A stretch of DNA of 64,000 nucleotides, from the NCBI RefSeq assembly GCF_011682055.1, contig NZ_JAAQOM010000001.1:248001-312000 (forward strand), given 5' to 3'. Below are positions 1 to 8,343 of the stretch, piece by piece. The position numbers and the translations under genes were made by a program. This stretch comes from Telluria antibiotica. GTDB lineage: Bacteria > Pseudomonadota > Gammaproteobacteria > Burkholderiales > Burkholderiaceae_D. The notes under the pieces are model-generated. The model did no database searches and was not told the DNA's origin. It saw only the letters and a list, made by a program, of their open reading frames with translations. Every line of letters starts with the position of its first letter. Within the stretch, counting starts at the first letter, position 1.

Positions 1-1019
1 ACATCGGCCAGCCGCCACTGCGCGTTGGTCCCCAGCGACAGGCCCGTGCTGGCCACGCGGAACAGTTGCGGCGCCAGGTAATCGTAGCTGCCGTACAGCC
101 CGACGATGCCGCGCACGGCGCTGCCGGCCGCATACGGTGCGCCGACCAGCAGGCCGCGCGAGGCAAGGCTTTCCACACCCTGCACGTTCGACAGCCGCAG
201 GCGGAACAGGAAATAGTCGAACGGCCGGTGGTACGTGTAGCCCGGTTTGCCGGGCAGGCCGTAGTCGAGGGCGAAATCGGCCGCGAGCTCGTTGCGGCGC
301 GGCGCCAGCGACGGCCCGATGACGCGCCGCGAGATGCCGCCCGCCCCCAGCTGCAGCCGCGTGTAGACGGCCGGGCTGTTGCTGGGCCAGATCGCGCCGG
401 CGCGCCCCGGCTGCACGTAGCGGTTGAACCCCACCGACGGCGCCACGGCGGCCGCGGCGGCCTCGCGCCAGCGCGGCGACAGGCCGTAGCCCTGCTCCAG
501 CACGAGGTTCGCCATCCGGTACAACGACTCGCCGAGGAAGCTGCCGCCGAAGCTCGTCGTGATCTGGTCGTTGCGCGACGGCGTCGTCGTCTCGCCGGCG
601 ATCTCCCACACGGCGCTGCCGGCGAACGCATAGCCCAGCGATTCCCAGAACGTCAACCCGTTGCTGCGCGCGAGGCCGAAGTACACGGACCCCTGGTACG
701 GGTGGCCCAGCTGGTTGATCTCGAACGGGTCCTTGTCGACGACCCAGCTGCTGCGCAGGTTGCGCCGGATCGACCCCACGCTCACGCCGTAGTCGTCCGG
801 ACGCACGAACGCGTGGTCGATGCGGTTCAGCGCAACCTGGAAGCCGACGATTTCCAGCGCGGCCGCGCCATAGCTTTTGTACGGCCGGTCATCAAGGGTT
901 CGCGCTGCCGGATCGGCCAGCGGGTCCTGCGCGGGCGGTGGGACCGGGTCGTCTGCCCGGGCGGCGCCGGCCGCCAGCGCGAGCAGCACCGCACCATAGA
1001 TTGTCTTTGTAGTCGTCAT
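1..1019 (-). CDS. DUF3943-domain protein, C-terminus cut by window edge
   Basis: Reading from the ATG at 1019 on the minus strand gives an uninterrupted frame of about 339 residues that leaves the window at position 1. It begins with a signal peptide (MTTTKTIYGAVLLALAAGAA, cleavage near ARA-DDP). Family-like motifs follow: FQVALNRIDHAF, HPYQGSVYFGLARSNGLTFW, ESLGYAFAGSAVWEIAGE and PSRNDQITTSFGG. This spacing of HPYQG, GSxxWE and NDxxT motifs is what I know from DUF3943 proteins, probably outer-membrane or periplasmic and of unknown function. A half-match to the LacI-type operator seen elsewhere in the window lies 61 bases upstream (1080-1093). The family call is from memory of motifs. Confidence 0.8.
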   Translation of the reverse strand, partial: MTTTKTIYGAVLLALAAGAARADDPVPPPAQDPLADPAARTLDDRPYKSYGAAALEIVGFQVALNRIDHAFVRPDDYGVSVGSIRRNLRSSWVVDKDPFEINQLGHPYQGSVYFGLARSNGLTFWESLGYAFAGSAVWEIAGETTTPSRNDQITTSFGGSFLGESLYRMANLVLEQGYGLSPRWREAAAAAVAPSVGFNRYVQPGRAGAIWPSNSPAVYTRLQLGAGGISRRVIGPSLAPRRNELAADFALDYGLPGKPGYTYHRPFDYFLFRLRLSNVQGVESLASRGLLVGAPYAAGSAVRGIVGLYGSYDYLAPQLFRVASTGLSLGTNAQWRLAD

Positions 1020-1212
1020 GTCGTCAACCCAACGATCGCTCGACCGCACGCGGCCGGATGTTGAATTAAATATAACGAATGTTATCGATTGACGTCGCAC
1101 GGTAACCCAACGTGGATGCGATCGCGTCGGCGGATACACGACGTTACCGACCCGTCACGCTGGCGGACGCGGCCTTGGGCTAGGATGGCGCATCGTCTTT
1201 TCAGGAGTCCGC

Positions 1213-2010
1213 ATGCGCTCAGCAGCCACCGCCCGTGATGGCCATTACGCCGACCTGGCCAAGGTCCCCGCTGTCACCTTGGGATTCTGGATCATCAAGA
1301 TCCTCGCGACGACGCTCGGCGAGACGGCCGGCGACACCGTCACCATGTCGATGAACCTCGGCTACCTCGCGGGCACCTGCGTGTTCGCGGCCTTGCTGGC
1401 GCTCGCGCTGGCCGCGCAGATCCGCGCCAGCCGCTTCCACCCGTTCCTGTTCTGGACCGTCATCGTCGCCACGACGACGGTAGGCACGACATTGGCCGAC
1501 CTGTGCGACCGCTCGCTCGGCATCGGCTACCTGGGCGGCTCCGCGCTGCTGTGCGCGCTGCTGGCGGCAACCCTGTATGCCTGGCACCGCAACCTCGGCT
1601 CCGTATCGATCCAGCGGCTCGACACCCGCGCGGCGGAAATCTTCTACTGGCTCACGATCCTGTTTTCCCAGACGCTCGGCACGGCGCTGGGCGACTGGGT
1701 GGCCGATCCGGACGCGGGATGGGGCTTCGGCTATGGCGGCGGTGCCGCGCTGTTCGGCGCCGGGCTGCTCGTCGTCGTCGCGCTGTACCAGTGGCCGCGG
1801 GTTTCACGCACCGCACTGTTCTGGGCCGCGTTCATCCTCACGCGGCCCCTGGGTGCGATGGTCGGCGATTATCTCGACAAGCCCGTCGCCGCCGGCGGTC
1901 TTGCGCTGAGCCGCTACGCGGCGTCCGGTGCGCTCGTCGCCGGCATGCTCTTGCTCGCGATCCTGCTGCCCCAGCGCGCGGAACGCCTGGAGCGCGTCGC
2001 CCGTGATTGA
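1213..2010 (+). CDS. COG4705-like multi-pass membrane protein
   Basis: 265 residues with about eight hydrophobic segments, so an integral inner-membrane protein. Four related motifs recur at regular intervals: TTLGETAGD (33-41), TTVGTTLADL (88-97), TLGTALGD (154-161) and PLGAMVGD (212-219). Each sits at the start of a pair of membrane helices, indicating a four-fold internal repeat with a conserved acidic residue per repeat. That pattern fits the uncharacterised COG4705 family, whose biochemical role I do not know. The start is well placed, with AGGAG seven bases upstream of the ATG. It stands alone, divergent from the DUF3943 gene and converging on a diguanylate cyclase gene. Confidence 0.85.
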   Translation: MRSAATARDGHYADLAKVPAVTLGFWIIKILATTLGETAGDTVTMSMNLGYLAGTCVFAALLALALAAQIRASRFHPFLFWTVIVATTTVGTTLADLCDRSLGIGYLGGSALLCALLAATLYAWHRNLGSVSIQRLDTRAAEIFYWLTILFSQTLGTALGDWVADPDAGWGFGYGGGAALFGAGLLVVVALYQWPRVSRTALFWAAFILTRPLGAMVGDYLDKPVAAGGLALSRYAASGALVAGMLLLAILLPQRAERLERVARD

Positions 2011-2024
2011 AGCCTTGTCGATCC

Positions 2025-2981
2025 TTATGCCTCGGCGTCGCACAGCCGGTCGCGCCCGGCGGACTTGGCCTGGTAAAGACGGCGGTCGATCCGGTCGAGA
2101 AAGACGCCGGGATCGTCGCCGGCGCCCGGAACGATGGTGCCGACGCCCAGGCTGACGGTCACCAGCCGGCCAGCCCCCGAGCGGGCATGCGGAATCTCCT
2201 CTTGTGCCAGCAGCTTGCGGCAGCGCTCGGCCTTGATGCGGGCACCTTCCGCGTCCGTTCCCGGCAGAAGCAGCACGAATTCCTCGCCGCCGAGCCGTGC
2301 GCACAAGTGACCGGGATGCGACGCGGCCGTGTCCAGCACCTGGGCCACACGGCGCAGGCACTCGTCGCCTTGCACGTGGCCATAGTGATCGTTGTACTGC
2401 TTGAAGTAATCGATGTCGACGATGACGAGCGACAGCGGGTGGCCCGTGTCGCGTGCCTTCGCCCATTGCGCGGGATAGACGGTGTCGAACATGCGCCGGT
2501 TGGCGACACCGGTCAGGCTGTCGCGGTACGAGAGGATTTCGAGCTCGCGCTGCAGTTGAAGAATCTTCTCTTCGGCCTGTTTGCGCGCCGTGATGTCGAA
2601 CATGAAGCCGACGAGGGAACCGACGCTGCCGTCAGGACGACGAACCACATGGACCACGTCCCGGATCCAGACATACTCGCCGTGGCGCGTGATGGCCCGG
2701 TAGTCGGCTTCGTGGTCGACGCCCTGCTGCGATTGCGCCACGCAGAAATCGACCGTCTTCTGGCGATCCTCTTCGTGGATGCGGTCGGCCCAGTCGTTCA
2801 CGGATTGCCAGCTTGCCGGGCTCCACCCCAGCAGCGCTTCGATTTGCGGGCCGATGTACGTGAAACGCATCGTGGCCCAGTCGATCCGCCACGGGATCGC
2901 CTTCGTCGATTCCAATAACGTGCGATAGACGCCGGGCTCGTCGCAAGCGACTGGCTGGAAATGGGGCGGTAAGGAAGTCAT
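2025..2981 (-). CDS. PAS-domain diguanylate cyclase
   Basis: Makes cyclic di-GMP from two GTP, probably in the cytosol because no membrane segment is visible. From the ATG at 2981 the protein has 318 residues. A PAS fold occupies roughly 30-140 (WRIDWATMRFTYIGPQIEALLGW, then HEEDR, then the PAC-like DITARKQAEE). The GGDEF domain follows, with DSLTGVANRR, the metal-binding DIDYFKQYND and the catalytic GGEEF at about 231-235. The inhibitory RxxD site is absent: the residues before GGEEF are HPGHLCARL, so product feedback is not expected. A GTG at 3017 would add 12 residues; neither start has a clear ribosome site. Confidence 0.9.
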   Translation of the reverse strand: MTSLPPHFQPVACDEPGVYRTLLESTKAIPWRIDWATMRFTYIGPQIEALLGWSPASWQSVNDWADRIHEEDRQKTVDFCVAQSQQGVDHEADYRAITRHGEYVWIRDVVHVVRRPDGSVGSLVGFMFDITARKQAEEKILQLQRELEILSYRDSLTGVANRRMFDTVYPAQWAKARDTGHPLSLVIVDIDYFKQYNDHYGHVQGDECLRRVAQVLDTAASHPGHLCARLGGEEFVLLLPGTDAEGARIKAERCRKLLAQEEIPHARSGAGRLVTVSLGVGTIVPGAGDDPGVFLDRIDRRLYQAKSAGRDRLCDAEA

Positions 2982-3082
2982 GGAGTGAGGGCGCGTGACG
3001 GTTACCACATTGTGCACCGGACGGGCTGACTTTCGTCAAGGGAAATATGCACCAGTAAGCCGCCCTGCTCCACTTTGCGGAA

Positions 3083-3517
3083 CTACTTCCTATAGATATC
3101 CGGCCGATTGACCTGCCAGAACAGATCGGGATTATCCGGCTTCGAGAAGCCGAGCTTCTCGTATAGCCAGGCGGCCGTCGTCGTCGCCAGAAGCAGCCGC
3201 CGGTATCGTTCGATGCCCGGGTAGTCCAGCATGCATTCGACGAGCCAGCGTCCCAGTCCCCTGCCCCGATAAGTCTCGATCACGAAGACATCCGCCATGT
3301 ACGCAAACGTCGCGTAGTCGGTAATGAGCCGCGCGTAGCCGATCTGCCGGCCGCCGTCGTACAGGCCGAAATTCAGGCTGTTCCCGACTGCGTTACGCAC
3401 GGTCGCTTCATCGATGCCCGCAGCCCAGGTGCTGCGCGTGAGGTAGTCGTGGATCACGCCAAGCTGCAGTCGCGCGTTATCCGTCGACACCAGAAAATCC
3501 TCTTTAGTCCACTCCAT
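3083..3517 (-). CDS. GNAT-family N-acetyltransferase
   Basis: 144 residues, a usual length for a single-domain GCN5-related acetyltransferase transferring acetyl from acetyl-CoA to an unidentified amine. The acetyl-CoA pyrophosphate loop is visible as RGRGLGRWLVE near residues 85-95, preceded by the beta-4 strand MADVFVIETYRG. The C-terminal AAWLYEKLGFSKPD is the usual last helix and strand of the fold. The N-terminus starts directly at an ATG with no signal peptide. It is divergent from the lipoprotein gene at 3657, and nothing nearby points to a substrate. Confidence 0.9.
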   Translation of the reverse strand: MEWTKEDFLVSTDNARLQLGVIHDYLTRSTWAAGIDEATVRNAVGNSLNFGLYDGGRQIGYARLITDYATFAYMADVFVIETYRGRGLGRWLVECMLDYPGIERYRRLLLATTTAAWLYEKLGFSKPDNPDLFWQVNRPDIYRK

Positions 3518-3656
3518 GAATGTCGTACCCCGCTCAGTTCAGGCTCTGCAAAGTTGCAAATTGTATCGTAATGTTCCGGAAATTAATTTCTGGTTTGACA
3601 AGCGTATAGTTGCGCCCGCAGCGCCGATCCAAACACCATTCAAGACTGGAGCAACG

Positions 3657-4400
3657 ATGAGACGCACACCCTTCGCCGCAAGCCTGTTGATGTCCGCCGT
3701 GCTGACCGGATGCGGCGGCGGTGGCGGCGCGAACACGCCGGCTCAGGCGTCACCGGCCACGTATTCATTCGTGCGTCCGAAGGCCGGCGCTCACCTGGTC
3801 TTTGCCCAAACGCTGACCGACAATCTGAACAGCACGATCAACAGGACGATGACGCAGGACGTCACCGCGGTGAGTGCCGACGGCAGCTTTGCCGTGCATG
3901 AGGAAGACCCGTCCCACAATCGAACCGTTTCCGGTTCGGTCGACCACAGCCTGTATCCCACGGACTATCAGTACAACGCCAACGGCCAGGCCGTGTCGTG
4001 GGCCGTCACGCCGTCGACGGGCGCCGCCGTCAGTTGCACGGTCACCCAAGGCTATCCGGGTGCGCCGTCACCGCTGACAGCCGGCCAGACGTGGAACACC
4101 AACTACGTCGAAACGTGCGGCGCCGGTGCGGGCACTGCAAATACCCAATCGGGGACCTTCGCCGGCGTCGAAACGATCACCATCGCAGCGGGCACGTTCA
4201 CCGCGTTCAAGTTCACGTCCGTCGTCACGCAGACCGTCAACGGCACGACCCGGACCGAAACCGTGACCCTGTGGCGTGACGCCTCCGGGACGAGCTCGCG
4301 CGCGCTGAAATCCACGTCCACGTTCACCTACAGCGGGACCACGCCCGCGGTCCCCGGCGCACTGGTGTCGGAAACGGGCGAACTGCAGGCCTACCAATAG
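3657..4400 (+). CDS. Exported lipoprotein of unknown function
   Basis: 247 residues from the ATG at 3657, chosen because it begins a lipoprotein signal (MRRTPFAASLLMSAVLTGCGG, lipobox LTGC, acylated Cys about residue 20). A longer frame from 3516 would place 47 improbable residues before the signal. After a short Gly/Ala/Thr linker the mature part is rich in Thr and Ser and looks all-beta, with alternating strands (YPGAPSPLTAGQTWNT, TFAGVETITIAAGTFTAFKF, TRTETVTLWRDA). The phrase AGTFTAFKF followed by a polar strand recalls LolA/LolB-like or DUF3108-like barrels, but I do not recognise the family. Confidence 0.75.
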   Translation: MRRTPFAASLLMSAVLTGCGGGGGANTPAQASPATYSFVRPKAGAHLVFAQTLTDNLNSTINRTMTQDVTAVSADGSFAVHEEDPSHNRTVSGSVDHSLYPTDYQYNANGQAVSWAVTPSTGAAVSCTVTQGYPGAPSPLTAGQTWNTNYVETCGAGAGTANTQSGTFAGVETITIAAGTFTAFKFTSVVTQTVNGTTRTETVTLWRDASGTSSRALKSTSTFTYSGTTPAVPGALVSETGELQAYQ

Positions 4401-4875
4401 GCGTCGCTGCGGTCATGTCGTGCGCCGCGTGGCCGTCTCGGCGCCGCGCGGCGTCCGCCGCACCGCCAAGCCCCGGAACACTGCGGCCGATATCGCGGCA
4501 TAGATTACCGCTACAAACAACTCGCCGAAAGGGATGGGTTGACCACCATGGATTGCAGGCAGATCGGGCAACAGATCAATGCCCGCACCGATGAGCCCAC
4601 CCATGCCCACGTAGTCATCGCTTCCCTCGTTTCAAACCACGCCATGCTACACGCCATTGTGTCGTGATCGACCTCGTCGTCCGCGGACAACGCGCGACAC
4701 CGTCAAACGCACCCTGCCGACACCGCGCTGACTCCAAAAGGCATCAATTTGGCCTCCAGGAACAAGCACAATCCAAAACAAGTTGTTGCCACTAAATTAT
4801 TCTTGAGTGAACACCCCGTCGCGCCGCGATCGGCGAGGACAGGGGTGGGAATAAAAAGCACCGAGGAGCGCCCAA
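4401..4875. other. Intergenic stretch
   Basis: Apart from the weak small-ORF candidate on the minus strand, I see no gene here. The segment 4720-4870 is less GC-rich than its surroundings and probably carries the promoter of the acyltransferase gene that follows. No convincing palindrome or terminator was found. Confidence 0.4.
4413..4610 (-). CDS. Possible small membrane protein
   Basis: A 65-residue frame starting with GTG at 4610, about nine bases after a GAGGGAAG stretch. It contains one plausible hydrophobic segment (FGELFVAVIYAAISAAVFRGLAV, here cited only as a region near residues 28-50) followed by a basic Arg-rich tail, the topology of a single-pass inner-membrane protein. I do not recognise it. 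A GC-rich genome yields many chance frames of this size, so this is only a candidate. Confidence 0.3.
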   Translation of the reverse strand: MGMGGLIGAGIDLLPDLPAIHGGQPIPFGELFVAVIYAAISAAVFRGLAVRRTPRGAETATRRTT

Positions 4876-6210
4876 GTGAAGAGACAGACCGGCACGCGCA
4901 TGACGCGGCGTGATTTCGCGTGGTTGCGCATGGATGGCGACCGTAACCTGATGGTCATCAACAGCGTCCTGCTGTTCGCCGGGCCGCTCGACCTGCAGCG
5001 GCTGAAGTCGACGATCGCGCAGCGCCTGCCGAACTATCCCCGCTTCACCGAGGTCGTGCGCACGCGCTGGGGCGTGCCGTACTGGGTCAAGGACGACACG
5101 TTCGACATCGACGCGCACATCGAGCACCTGCCCGTCGCCGGCGTCACGAGCCGCGACGCGCTGCAGGCGCTCGTGAGCCGCATGGCGCTGGCGCCGCTCG
5201 CGGACAACCGTCCGCTGTGGCACATGAGCGTGATCGACCGCGTGGAGGGCGGCCACGCGATCGTGTTCCGCGTCCACCACTGCATCACGGACGGCCTCGG
5301 GCTCGTGCACGTGCTGCGCCACCTGACGGACGACACGGACACCCACGGCGCGGCGCTGCCCGCGCGGCGCGACCATCCGCACTGGAGCGTCGGCGCGCGC
5401 AGCCCCGCGTGCTTCGTGCTCGGCGCCGGCCTGTCGTGGCTGAAGGTCGCGTACCACATCGCGCGGCTGGCCGTGCTGCCGTTCGATGCGCGCACCCGGC
5501 TCAAACACAAGATGGCCGGCGCCAAGCAGCTCGTCTGGCTGCCGCCGATCGCGCTGTGGCAGGTGCACGACCTCGCCCGCAAGATGGGCGCGACGATCAA
5601 CGACGTGTGGGTGGCGGCCGTCTCCGGCGCGCTGCGCACCTACCTGCTGGAGCGCGGCGAGAAGGTCGACGAGGGCACCTTGCGCGCCGCCGTCACGTTC
5701 AACCTGCGCGAGAAGAGCAATGCGTTCCAGCTCGGGAACGAATTCGGGCTCGTCGCAGTCGCGCTGCCGACCGACGTCGCCAGCCCGCTGGAGCGGCTGC
5801 GCCTGTCGAGCGCGCGCATGAACGCCATCAAGCGCTCGCACCAGCCGCGCGCCACGATGGCCTTCCTGTCGATCGCCGGCGCCCTGCCGCGCGCACTGCA
5901 GCGGCTCGCGCTGAACCTGTTCACGTCGAAGGGCTCCGTCGTGCTGACGAATATCGAAGGACCGGCCAGCACCCGCTTCCTCGCGGGCGCGCGCATGACG
6001 GACGTGATCTGCTGGGTGCCGCAGGCGGGCATGATCGGCGTCGGACTGGCCCTCATTTCGTACGCGGGCCAGATGCAGCTGGCACTGTTCGTCGACCAGG
6101 CCATGGTGCCCGATCCGGAGCGCCTGATGGCCTTGACGCACGACGCCTTCGAGGAACTCGGCCGCGAGACGGGCTCCGGGCTGGACGTGCGCCAGCGCCG
6201 CTCGGCCTGA
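4876..6210 (+). CDS. WS/DGAT-type O-acyltransferase
   Basis: A 444-residue bifunctional wax-ester synthase/diacylglycerol acyltransferase-like enzyme, which would esterify fatty alcohols or diacylglycerol with acyl-CoA at the membrane or on lipid bodies. The catalytic HHxxxDG motif is present as HHCITDG at 134-140. The N-terminal half carries family-like NRPLWHMSVIDRVEGG and the C-terminal half has the DUF1298-type NIEGPASTRFLAGARM and QAGMIGVGLALISYAGQ. The start is GTG at 4876, seven bases after GAGGAG. It is slightly short for the family (about 450-480). It has no partner gene here, and storage lipid synthesis is inferred from the family only. Confidence 0.9.
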   Translation: MKRQTGTRMTRRDFAWLRMDGDRNLMVINSVLLFAGPLDLQRLKSTIAQRLPNYPRFTEVVRTRWGVPYWVKDDTFDIDAHIEHLPVAGVTSRDALQALVSRMALAPLADNRPLWHMSVIDRVEGGHAIVFRVHHCITDGLGLVHVLRHLTDDTDTHGAALPARRDHPHWSVGARSPACFVLGAGLSWLKVAYHIARLAVLPFDARTRLKHKMAGAKQLVWLPPIALWQVHDLARKMGATINDVWVAAVSGALRTYLLERGEKVDEGTLRAAVTFNLREKSNAFQLGNEFGLVAVALPTDVASPLERLRLSSARMNAIKRSHQPRATMAFLSIAGALPRALQRLALNLFTSKGSVVLTNIEGPASTRFLAGARMTDVICWVPQAGMIGVGLALISYAGQMQLALFVDQAMVPDPERLMALTHDAFEELGRETGSGLDVRQRRSA

Positions 6211-6211
6211 C

Positions 6212-7885
6212 CTAGCGGGCCGCGCCGTCGATGGCGTACGTCACCCTGTCGACGTCGACGTACCCCCGTTCCCCGTCCGGATTGAACGTGAACAGCCCCA
6301 CGCGGCTGCCGCGGTAGGCGCCCCACGTCAGGCGGAAGTCGGGCAGCACAGGCACGAACCGCTGGCCGTCGGCGCTGACGGCCAGCGTGGCCTTGCCGTC
6401 GAGCCCCCACGCGGAGCGCAGCCAGATCAGGTCGTACGGCCAGGCCTGCAGCCGCTTGGTCGTGCCGTCGCGCGACACTTCCAGGTACCGCCTGCCCGCC
6501 ACCATCACGACGCCGGCCGACGCACTCGACGCGGCCGGATTGCCGGACCACGGCTGCGCGGTGAAGTGCGCCAGGCCCGCATGCTGGCCGTCGGCCATGC
6601 CGGCGAGGTCGAGCCGCGCGACGAACGCCGGCGCGCGCGCGCGTACGACCCGCTGTGTCAGCACGTTGCCGACCTTGAGCAGGTTGCCGCCGTCCAGGCC
6701 GGGAAAGGCGTGCAACCGCAGATGGCCGGGACGGGCCGCGAGCGACCACTTGTCCGCGCGCGGCTGGTAATTCCACTCCCAAACGGGGCCCAGTGCGGCG
6801 CTATCGAAGCCGTCGGTGCCGCCCTGCGGGAAGCGCCGCGTCGAGGGCGCGGCCGGCATCCGGCCTTCCAACACCATGGTGCCGATGCCGGCGGCGTCGG
6901 GCTGCCCGATCACGGGCCAGCCGTCGATCCAGTGGACGGGCAACAGGCTCGCCGCCCGCCCCGACCAATCGCCGCTGCCGTGGTGCGTGAAGAAATACCA
7001 GTTGCCGTCGGGGCCCTGCACGATGCCGCCCTGGTTGGGCTCCATGGCCGCCGTGTCGCCCCGCATCAGCTGGCGCTTTTCCGACCATGGGCCGTGGATG
7101 GACGGCGCGCGCCGCATCATCATCACGCGCACGTCGCCCCGCACTTCGCTGAAGAAGTGGTAATAGGTGCCGTTGAACTTGTACAGCTTGCTCGCTTCGC
7201 TGCCCTTGGCCTGGTAGATCACCTCGTCCGTCCCCGGCACCAGACTGGCGTTGTCCGCGCCCAGTTCCCACAGGTGGATCTTGTAGCCGTCGCTGAAATG
7301 CGTGCCGACGAGGTATCCCTTGCCGTCGTCGTCCCAGAACGGCGCGCAGTCGTCCCATCCCGCCGCCGGCAGCACGCGCTGCAGCGGCGTCCACGGCCCT
7401 TCCGCCTTGGCGGCGCTCGTCATGAAGTAACCTTCGTCCGGCGTGCCGAAATAGATCCAGAAACGGCCGGCGTGGTGGCGGATCGTGCCGGCCCAGATGC
7501 CGCGGCCGTAGCGGTTCATCCGGCGCCAATCGAGTTCCGGCGAAATCTGCGTCAGGTCGGGCACCGCGTGGCCGACGGTCTCCCAGTTGACCAGGTCGCG
7601 CGAATGCAGCACCGCCATCCCTGGCGAAAACTGGAACGTCGACGAAATGGCGTAATAATCGTCGCCGACGCGGATCGCATCGAGGTCGCTGTAATCGGCC
7701 GGCAGCACGGGATTACGGTAGCGGCCGTTGCCCAGGTCGCCCCATTGCGTCCAGGCGCCCCACGCCACTGCCTCCCCCGCCCGGCAAGGCACCGTCGCGA
7801 TGGCGGCTGCGGCCAACAGGCCGGCGAGCGCGGCGGCGCGGCGGCGAAAAGAGGCGGGACGATGGGCTGCGCGTTGGGTCGACAT
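6212..7885 (-). CDS. Secreted glycoside hydrolase family 43 enzyme
   Basis: 557 residues with a signal peptide (cleavage near CRA-GEA, residue 36). The five-bladed propeller of GH43 occupies about 55-330. The three expected acidic residues can be placed: general base Asp67 in DYSDLDAIRVGDDYY, pKa-tuning Asp179 in WDDCAPFWDDDG and acid Glu230 in KGSEASKLY. A concanavalin-like beta-sandwich follows at about 350-550, as in beta-xylosidases and arabinofuranosidases. The substrate is probably a xylan or arabinan side chain or end, released in the periplasm or outside. It is divergent from the giant lyase-like gene, with LacI-type operator sequences between, and converges on the acyltransferase gene with one base between them. 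Confidence 0.92.
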   Translation of the reverse strand: MSTQRAAHRPASFRRRAAALAGLLAAAAIATVPCRAGEAVAWGAWTQWGDLGNGRYRNPVLPADYSDLDAIRVGDDYYAISSTFQFSPGMAVLHSRDLVNWETVGHAVPDLTQISPELDWRRMNRYGRGIWAGTIRHHAGRFWIYFGTPDEGYFMTSAAKAEGPWTPLQRVLPAAGWDDCAPFWDDDGKGYLVGTHFSDGYKIHLWELGADNASLVPGTDEVIYQAKGSEASKLYKFNGTYYHFFSEVRGDVRVMMMRRAPSIHGPWSEKRQLMRGDTAAMEPNQGGIVQGPDGNWYFFTHHGSGDWSGRAASLLPVHWIDGWPVIGQPDAAGIGTMVLEGRMPAAPSTRRFPQGGTDGFDSAALGPVWEWNYQPRADKWSLAARPGHLRLHAFPGLDGGNLLKVGNVLTQRVVRARAPAFVARLDLAGMADGQHAGLAHFTAQPWSGNPAASSASAGVVMVAGRRYLEVSRDGTTKRLQAWPYDLIWLRSAWGLDGKATLAVSADGQRFVPVLPDFRLTWGAYRGSRVGLFTFNPDGERGYVDVDRVTYAIDGAAR

Positions 7886-7912
7886 GGTGTTCGTGATGAG
7901 CAGAATGGCGCG

Positions 7913-7926
7913 TGTTATCGATCGCG
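7913..7926. promoter_or_regulatory. LacI-type operator half-site near GH43 start
   Basis: TGTTATCGATCGCG keeps the first ten bases of the palindrome TGTTATCGATAACA but not its right arm. It lies 28 bases upstream of the GH43 start codon, where a repressor could block the promoter. Weak taken alone; its value comes from the fuller copies in the same intergenic region. Confidence 0.4.
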
Positions 7927-8069
7927 GATACTAGCCGTCCGTTGCCTGCCTGTCCACGGATTTCTCGTCCGCCCGGCGCCAATCGGCAAATCCAGCAACC
8001 GCCCGCCGGGCGCGACAAGAATGCAAAAAAAAATCGTGTGCGCAGGTTGCAATCGGGTCTACAATTGCG

Positions 8070-8083
8070 TGGTATCGATAACG
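8070..8083. promoter_or_regulatory. LacI-type operator, lyase/GH43 intergenic region
   Basis: TGGTATCGATAACG matches TGTTATCGATAACA at 12 of 14 positions and contains the perfect core TATCGATA. It is flanked by TTGCGT and ACGCAA (8065-8070 and 8081-8086), which form a second, slightly off-centre inverted repeat. It lies about midway between the two divergent genes, so looping or shared control is possible. Confidence 0.55.
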
Positions 8084-8293
8084 CAAACCTGCAGATGCGT
8101 CCCCGCCGCGTTCGTCGCGCGGCGCGGGGCCTGCGGCGGCATGGTCCGGCACGCAGCCGCCCGGACGGTGCGGGACGTCGTCGATATGCCTTGGATTCAA
8201 CCGTACTTCATCAAAGAATACCGCTGGAACCCGGTGCCGGGTCGCAGCCGGCGCCGCCGCGCCCTGCGTGTCCGCACCGTCTCCGGCGCGATT

Positions 8294-8307
8294 TGTTATC
8301 GGTAACA
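8294..8307. promoter_or_regulatory. LacI-type operator before the lyase gene
   Basis: TGTTATCGGTAACA fits the LacI/GalR-family consensus TGNTANCGNTANCA at every fixed position, and the symmetry extends one base further on each side (8293-8308). It ends 36 bases before the lyase-like gene's ATG, a typical place for a repressor that overlaps the transcription start or the early transcript. Confidence 0.7.
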
Positions 8308-8343
8308 ACACCCATAGCGAGGTCGAACAATGAGGGGACAAAC

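Larger units (their letters stand above)
7886..8343. other. Divergent control region of GH43 and lyase genes
   Basis: This gene-free stretch of 458 bases separates two outward-facing polysaccharide genes. It contains one full LacI-type operator-like palindrome close to the lyase start (8294-8307), a second with two mismatches at 8070-8083, and a half-site 28 bases from the GH43 start (7913-7926). An A9 run occurs near 8023-8032. The lyase frame stays open upstream through this region, but the signal peptide and ribosome site place the start at 8344. Confidence 0.7.

Noticed and set aside
1080..1093. Full LacI-type operator upstream of the DUF3943 gene
   Set aside because: Only the left ten bases (TGTTATCGAT) match; the right arm TGAC does not. 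It is noted as a half-site but not listed as an operator.
4792..6141. A long minus-strand frame opposite the WS/DGAT gene
   Set aside because: No motifs, and the opposite strand carries the catalytic HHCITDG and family blocks.
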